Part shown: one piece after another, positions 6,562 through 8,101 of the stretch
How positions within the stretch are numbered: position 1 is the first letter of the stretch
How the letters are laid out: the number at the start of each line of letters is the position of its first letter
Assembly: GCA_007119405.1 (NCBI GenBank)
Contig: SKPT01000096.1
Coordinates: 1 to 8,101, forward strand
Reading direction: 5' to 3'
DNA from: Phycisphaeraceae bacterium
GTDB taxonomy: Bacteria; Planctomycetota; Phycisphaerae; Phycisphaerales; Phycisphaeraceae
DNA length: 8,101 bases
Made by a program: the position numbers and the translations under genes
Notes under the pieces: generated by a model
What the model was told of the DNA's origin: nothing
The model's database searches: none
The model's input: the letters and a program-made list of their open reading frames with translations, nothing else

Positions 6562-6576
6562 CAGGACCATCGCATC
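6562..6576 (+). repeat. ISAs1-like left terminal inverted repeat
   Basis: CAGGACCATCGCATC, an exact inverted match of 7023-7037. It starts the element about 148 bases before the transposase ATG. Confidence 0.75.
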
Positions 6577-6709
6577 TTCTTGGCCTCGCCTGCCGTTCGT
6601 TCGGTTCATGTTTGGGTCGCGCCATCTCGCGTTTGCCCATACGCTGGCCGGCGAAATACTTCGGCGAGGCCGCGCCAGCCATCGATGACCCTGACTCGGG
6701 AGGTTTGGC

Positions 6710-7022
6710 ATGGACGCCAAGGCGTCGCGCGATCCGTTCGCCTGCTTCAGACAACCGCAAGACCCCCGCAATCCGTCGCGATGCTGATCGGCGATCATCG
6801 GAGCGTGGAGAACAAGCTGCACTGGTCGCTCGACGTGAGCTTCGGCGAGGACGCCAGCCGGCTGCGCCAGGGCCACGCGGCGGAGAACCTGGCCCGGCTG
6901 TGGCGGCAGGCGCTGGGGCTGCTCAAGCAGGAGCGGTCGCTGGGCCTGAGCCTGCCGCGCAAACGCAAGCGGGCGGCCTGGCGACCGGACTACCTGCTGA
7001 CGGTGCTGGCCCTGGCGGATTC
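6710..7022 (+). pseudogene. ISAs1-family transposase remnant (N- and C-terminal pieces, out of frame)
   Basis: ATG 6710, six bases after GGGAGG (6698-6703), begins MDAKASRDPFACFRQPQDPR, which resembles the transposase N-terminus (F-x-x-x-F-x-x-x-x-DPR). This frame stops at 6785. From about 6784 a different frame gives SVENKLHWSLDVSFGEDASR, then GHAAENLARLWRQALGLLKQE and a final DYLLTVLAL, the conserved C-terminal end of ISAs1 transposases. The central part, which carries most of the DDE domain, is missing, and the two pieces meet out of frame near 6775-6787, so no enzyme is made. The C-terminal frame has no stop at the normal place and reads on through the right inverted repeat to 7128. Confidence 0.85.
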
Positions 7023-7037
7023 GATGCGATGGTCCTG
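7023..7037 (-). repeat. ISAs1-like right terminal inverted repeat
   Basis: GATGCGATGGTCCTG, an exact inverted match of 6562-6576, directly after the last transposase codons. Confidence 0.75.
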
Positions 7038-7125
7038 CCGCCGCCACACCCCCCCGGCAATCACCACCACCGCCATCCACACCCCCCGCCGCCGCTCGCC
7101 CACCTCGCCCGCCTCCGACGTCGGG

Positions 7126-7131
7126 TAAAAT
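7126..7131 (+). promoter_or_regulatory. Candidate -10 box for the ketosynthase gene
   Basis: TAAAAT is the only AT-rich hexamer in the 150-base C-rich gap between the ISAs1 remnant and the ketosynthase start. No clear -35 is seen 16-18 bases upstream. If used, the 5' leader would be about 50 bases. The rest of the gap is simple CCG/CAC-rich sequence with no gene seen. Confidence 0.3.
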
Positions 7132-7187
7132 CCCCTCGCAGAATCGCGGCCGCACACCCCCACCGCACCCGCAGGACACATCTTCCC

Positions 7188-8101
7188 ATGAATCACCGCG
7201 TCGTCATCACCGGCATCGGGTGGGTCACCCCCCTCGGCTGGGACATCGAAGCCGTCTGGCAGAAGATCCTCGCCGGCACCTCCGCCGTCGCCCCCATCAC
7301 CCACTTCGACGCCACAACCTTCCCCACCACCTTCGCCGCCGAGGTCAGCCCCGACTACGACCATCGCCCCTTCGTCCGTGACCGGGCCATCCACGAAGGC
7401 GTCGGCCTGAACACCAGCTTCGCCCTCGGCGCCGCCGCCGCCGCCTGGCGATGGGCCGGGCTCAACGGCGGCCGACCGGTCGACCCCACCCGCCTGGGCA
7501 TCTATCTCGGCTCCGGCGAAGGCTCGCTCGACTTCGACAACTACGTCACCACCAACCTCGCCGGCTGGGACGCGGACGCCCGCGCCGTCGACGCCGTCAA
7601 GTGGGTCGAGGCCGCACGCCAGCGCTTCACCGCGCTGGCCGAGATCGAGCAGGAGCCCAACATGGCGCTCTCGCACCTGGCGATGGAGTTCGACGCCCAG
7701 GGCCCGTCCTACAACTGCCTGACCGCCTGCGCCGCCTCCACCCAGGCCATCGGCGAAGCCGCCTGCATCATCCGACGCGGCGACGCCGACCTCATGATCT
7801 CCGGCGGCGCCCACACCATGATCCACCCCTTCGGCGTCACCGGCTTCAACCGCCTCACCGCGCTGGCCACCGACGCCGACGCCGCCGAGCCCACCTGCGC
7901 CTCGCGACCCTTCTCCGCCGACCGCGGCGGCTTCGTCCTCGGCGAAGGGGCGGGCATGCTCATCCTCGAATCACTCGAACACGCCGAAAAACGCGGCGCC
8001 ACGCCGCTGGCGGAGATCACCGGCTACGGCTCAAGCGCCGACGCCTACCGCATCACCGACATCGAGCCCGACGGCCGCGGCGCCGTCGTCGCCATGCGCG
8101 A
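7188..8101 (+). CDS. FabF-like beta-ketoacyl-ACP synthase (3' partial)
   Basis: The frame runs off the right edge after 304 codons; full members are about 410-430 residues. It begins MNHRVVITGIGWVTPLGWDI, the standard ketosynthase N-terminus. The nucleophile is C181 in TACAAS (7728-7730), and PFSADRGGFVLGEGAGM (residues 241-257) is the conserved loop before the active-site His region. These enzymes condense acyl groups with malonyl-ACP in fatty-acid or polyketide synthesis in the cytoplasm. Where E. coli FabF has His303 (DAYHMT) this protein has R288 (DAYRIT). The second catalytic His lies beyond the window. The start is set by N-terminal homology; the Shine-Dalgarno is weak (AGGA at 7173-7176, eleven bases before ATG). 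The long antisense frame on the other strand is a codon-bias shadow. Whether it is the main FabF or a specialised synthase cannot be told here. Confidence 0.92.
   Translation, partial: MNHRVVITGIGWVTPLGWDIEAVWQKILAGTSAVAPITHFDATTFPTTFAAEVSPDYDHRPFVRDRAIHEGVGLNTSFALGAAAAAWRWAGLNGGRPVDPTRLGIYLGSGEGSLDFDNYVTTNLAGWDADARAVDAVKWVEAARQRFTALAEIEQEPNMALSHLAMEFDAQGPSYNCLTACAASTQAIGEAACIIRRGDADLMISGGAHTMIHPFGVTGFNRLTALATDADAAEPTCASRPFSADRGGFVLGEGAGMLILESLEHAEKRGATPLAEITGYGSSADAYRITDIEPDGRGAVVAMR

Larger units (their letters stand above)
6562..7037 (+). mobile_element. Internally deleted ISAs1-like element (476 bp)
   Basis: A 15-bp perfect inverted repeat (CAGGACCATCGCATC) bounds the element. Inside are the start of a transposase with its ribosome site and the last ~80 codons of an ISAs1-type transposase. 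Next to the ends are CCACCGCCAC (6552-6561) and CCGCCGCCAC (7038-7047), alike at 9 of 10 bases, a fit to the 8-10-bp target duplication of this family, though the right flank is C-rich and simple. Intact elements are about 1.2-1.5 kb, so roughly 0.7-1 kb of interior is gone. With both ends kept it resembles a MITE-like derivative that a transposase supplied elsewhere might still move. Confidence 0.78.

Noticed and set aside
6475..7179. - strand frame of 234 codons over the ISAs1 remnant
   Set aside because: It is Gly/Arg-rich, opposes clear ISAs1 transposase sequence and crosses the element ends.
6990..7826. - strand frame of 278 codons opposite the ketosynthase
   Set aside because: It is a Gly/Val/Asp-rich shadow of the high-GC ketosynthase gene, whose active-site motifs are clear on the + strand.

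Overview
The window looks like high-GC bacterial chromosome, most likely from Planctomycetota (perhaps Phycisphaerae). That placement is inferred from the GC-rich codon use, from a long secreted-type protein built of the ~50-residue beta-strand repeats common in that phylum, and from an atypical FabF-like ketosynthase. No marker gene settles the taxonomy.

Layout. (1) Positions 2-2842: a + strand reading frame, open at the left edge, joining three unrelated pieces: two hydrophobic segments, about 12-13 repeats of the autotransporter/PEP-CTERM-associated beta-strand type, and from about 2240 the C-terminal end of an MmeI-like type IIG restriction-modification enzyme. The last piece has no methyltransferase or nuclease core in front of it. 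(2) Positions 2884-5286: a gene for a three-Cys-motif partner protein (TcmP), split by a complete IS3-family element at 3233-4476. The element has perfect 30-bp terminal inverted repeats, an ATA target duplication, orfA and orfB on the - strand and an A7 frameshift site. (3) Positions 5296-6108: the intact three-Cys-motif protein (phage Gp37/Gp68, DUF5131), nine bases after the TcmP stop. (4) Positions 6109-6411: no gene seen. (5) Positions 6412-6484: tRNA-Asn(GUU) on the - strand. (6) Positions 6562-7037: an internally deleted ISAs1-like element that keeps both ends, the start of its transposase and the transposase C-terminus. (7) From 7188 to the right edge: a FabF-like beta-ketoacyl synthase that looks like a housekeeping or lipid/polyketide gene.

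How it fits together. The type IIG remnant, TcmP and the three-Cys protein lie on one strand with short gaps and read like a small defence or DNA/RNA-modification operon in a mobile-element-rich accessory patch, which seems to end near the tRNA and the ISAs1 remnant. The operon is damaged: the RM gene is reduced to its tail and fused to a repeat protein, and TcmP is disrupted, while the three-Cys protein is intact. The most interesting items are the TcmP/three-Cys pair (a poorly characterised two-gene system whose partner has methyltransferase-like motifs), the composite gene at the left, and the ketosynthase with Arg where FabF has a catalytic His.
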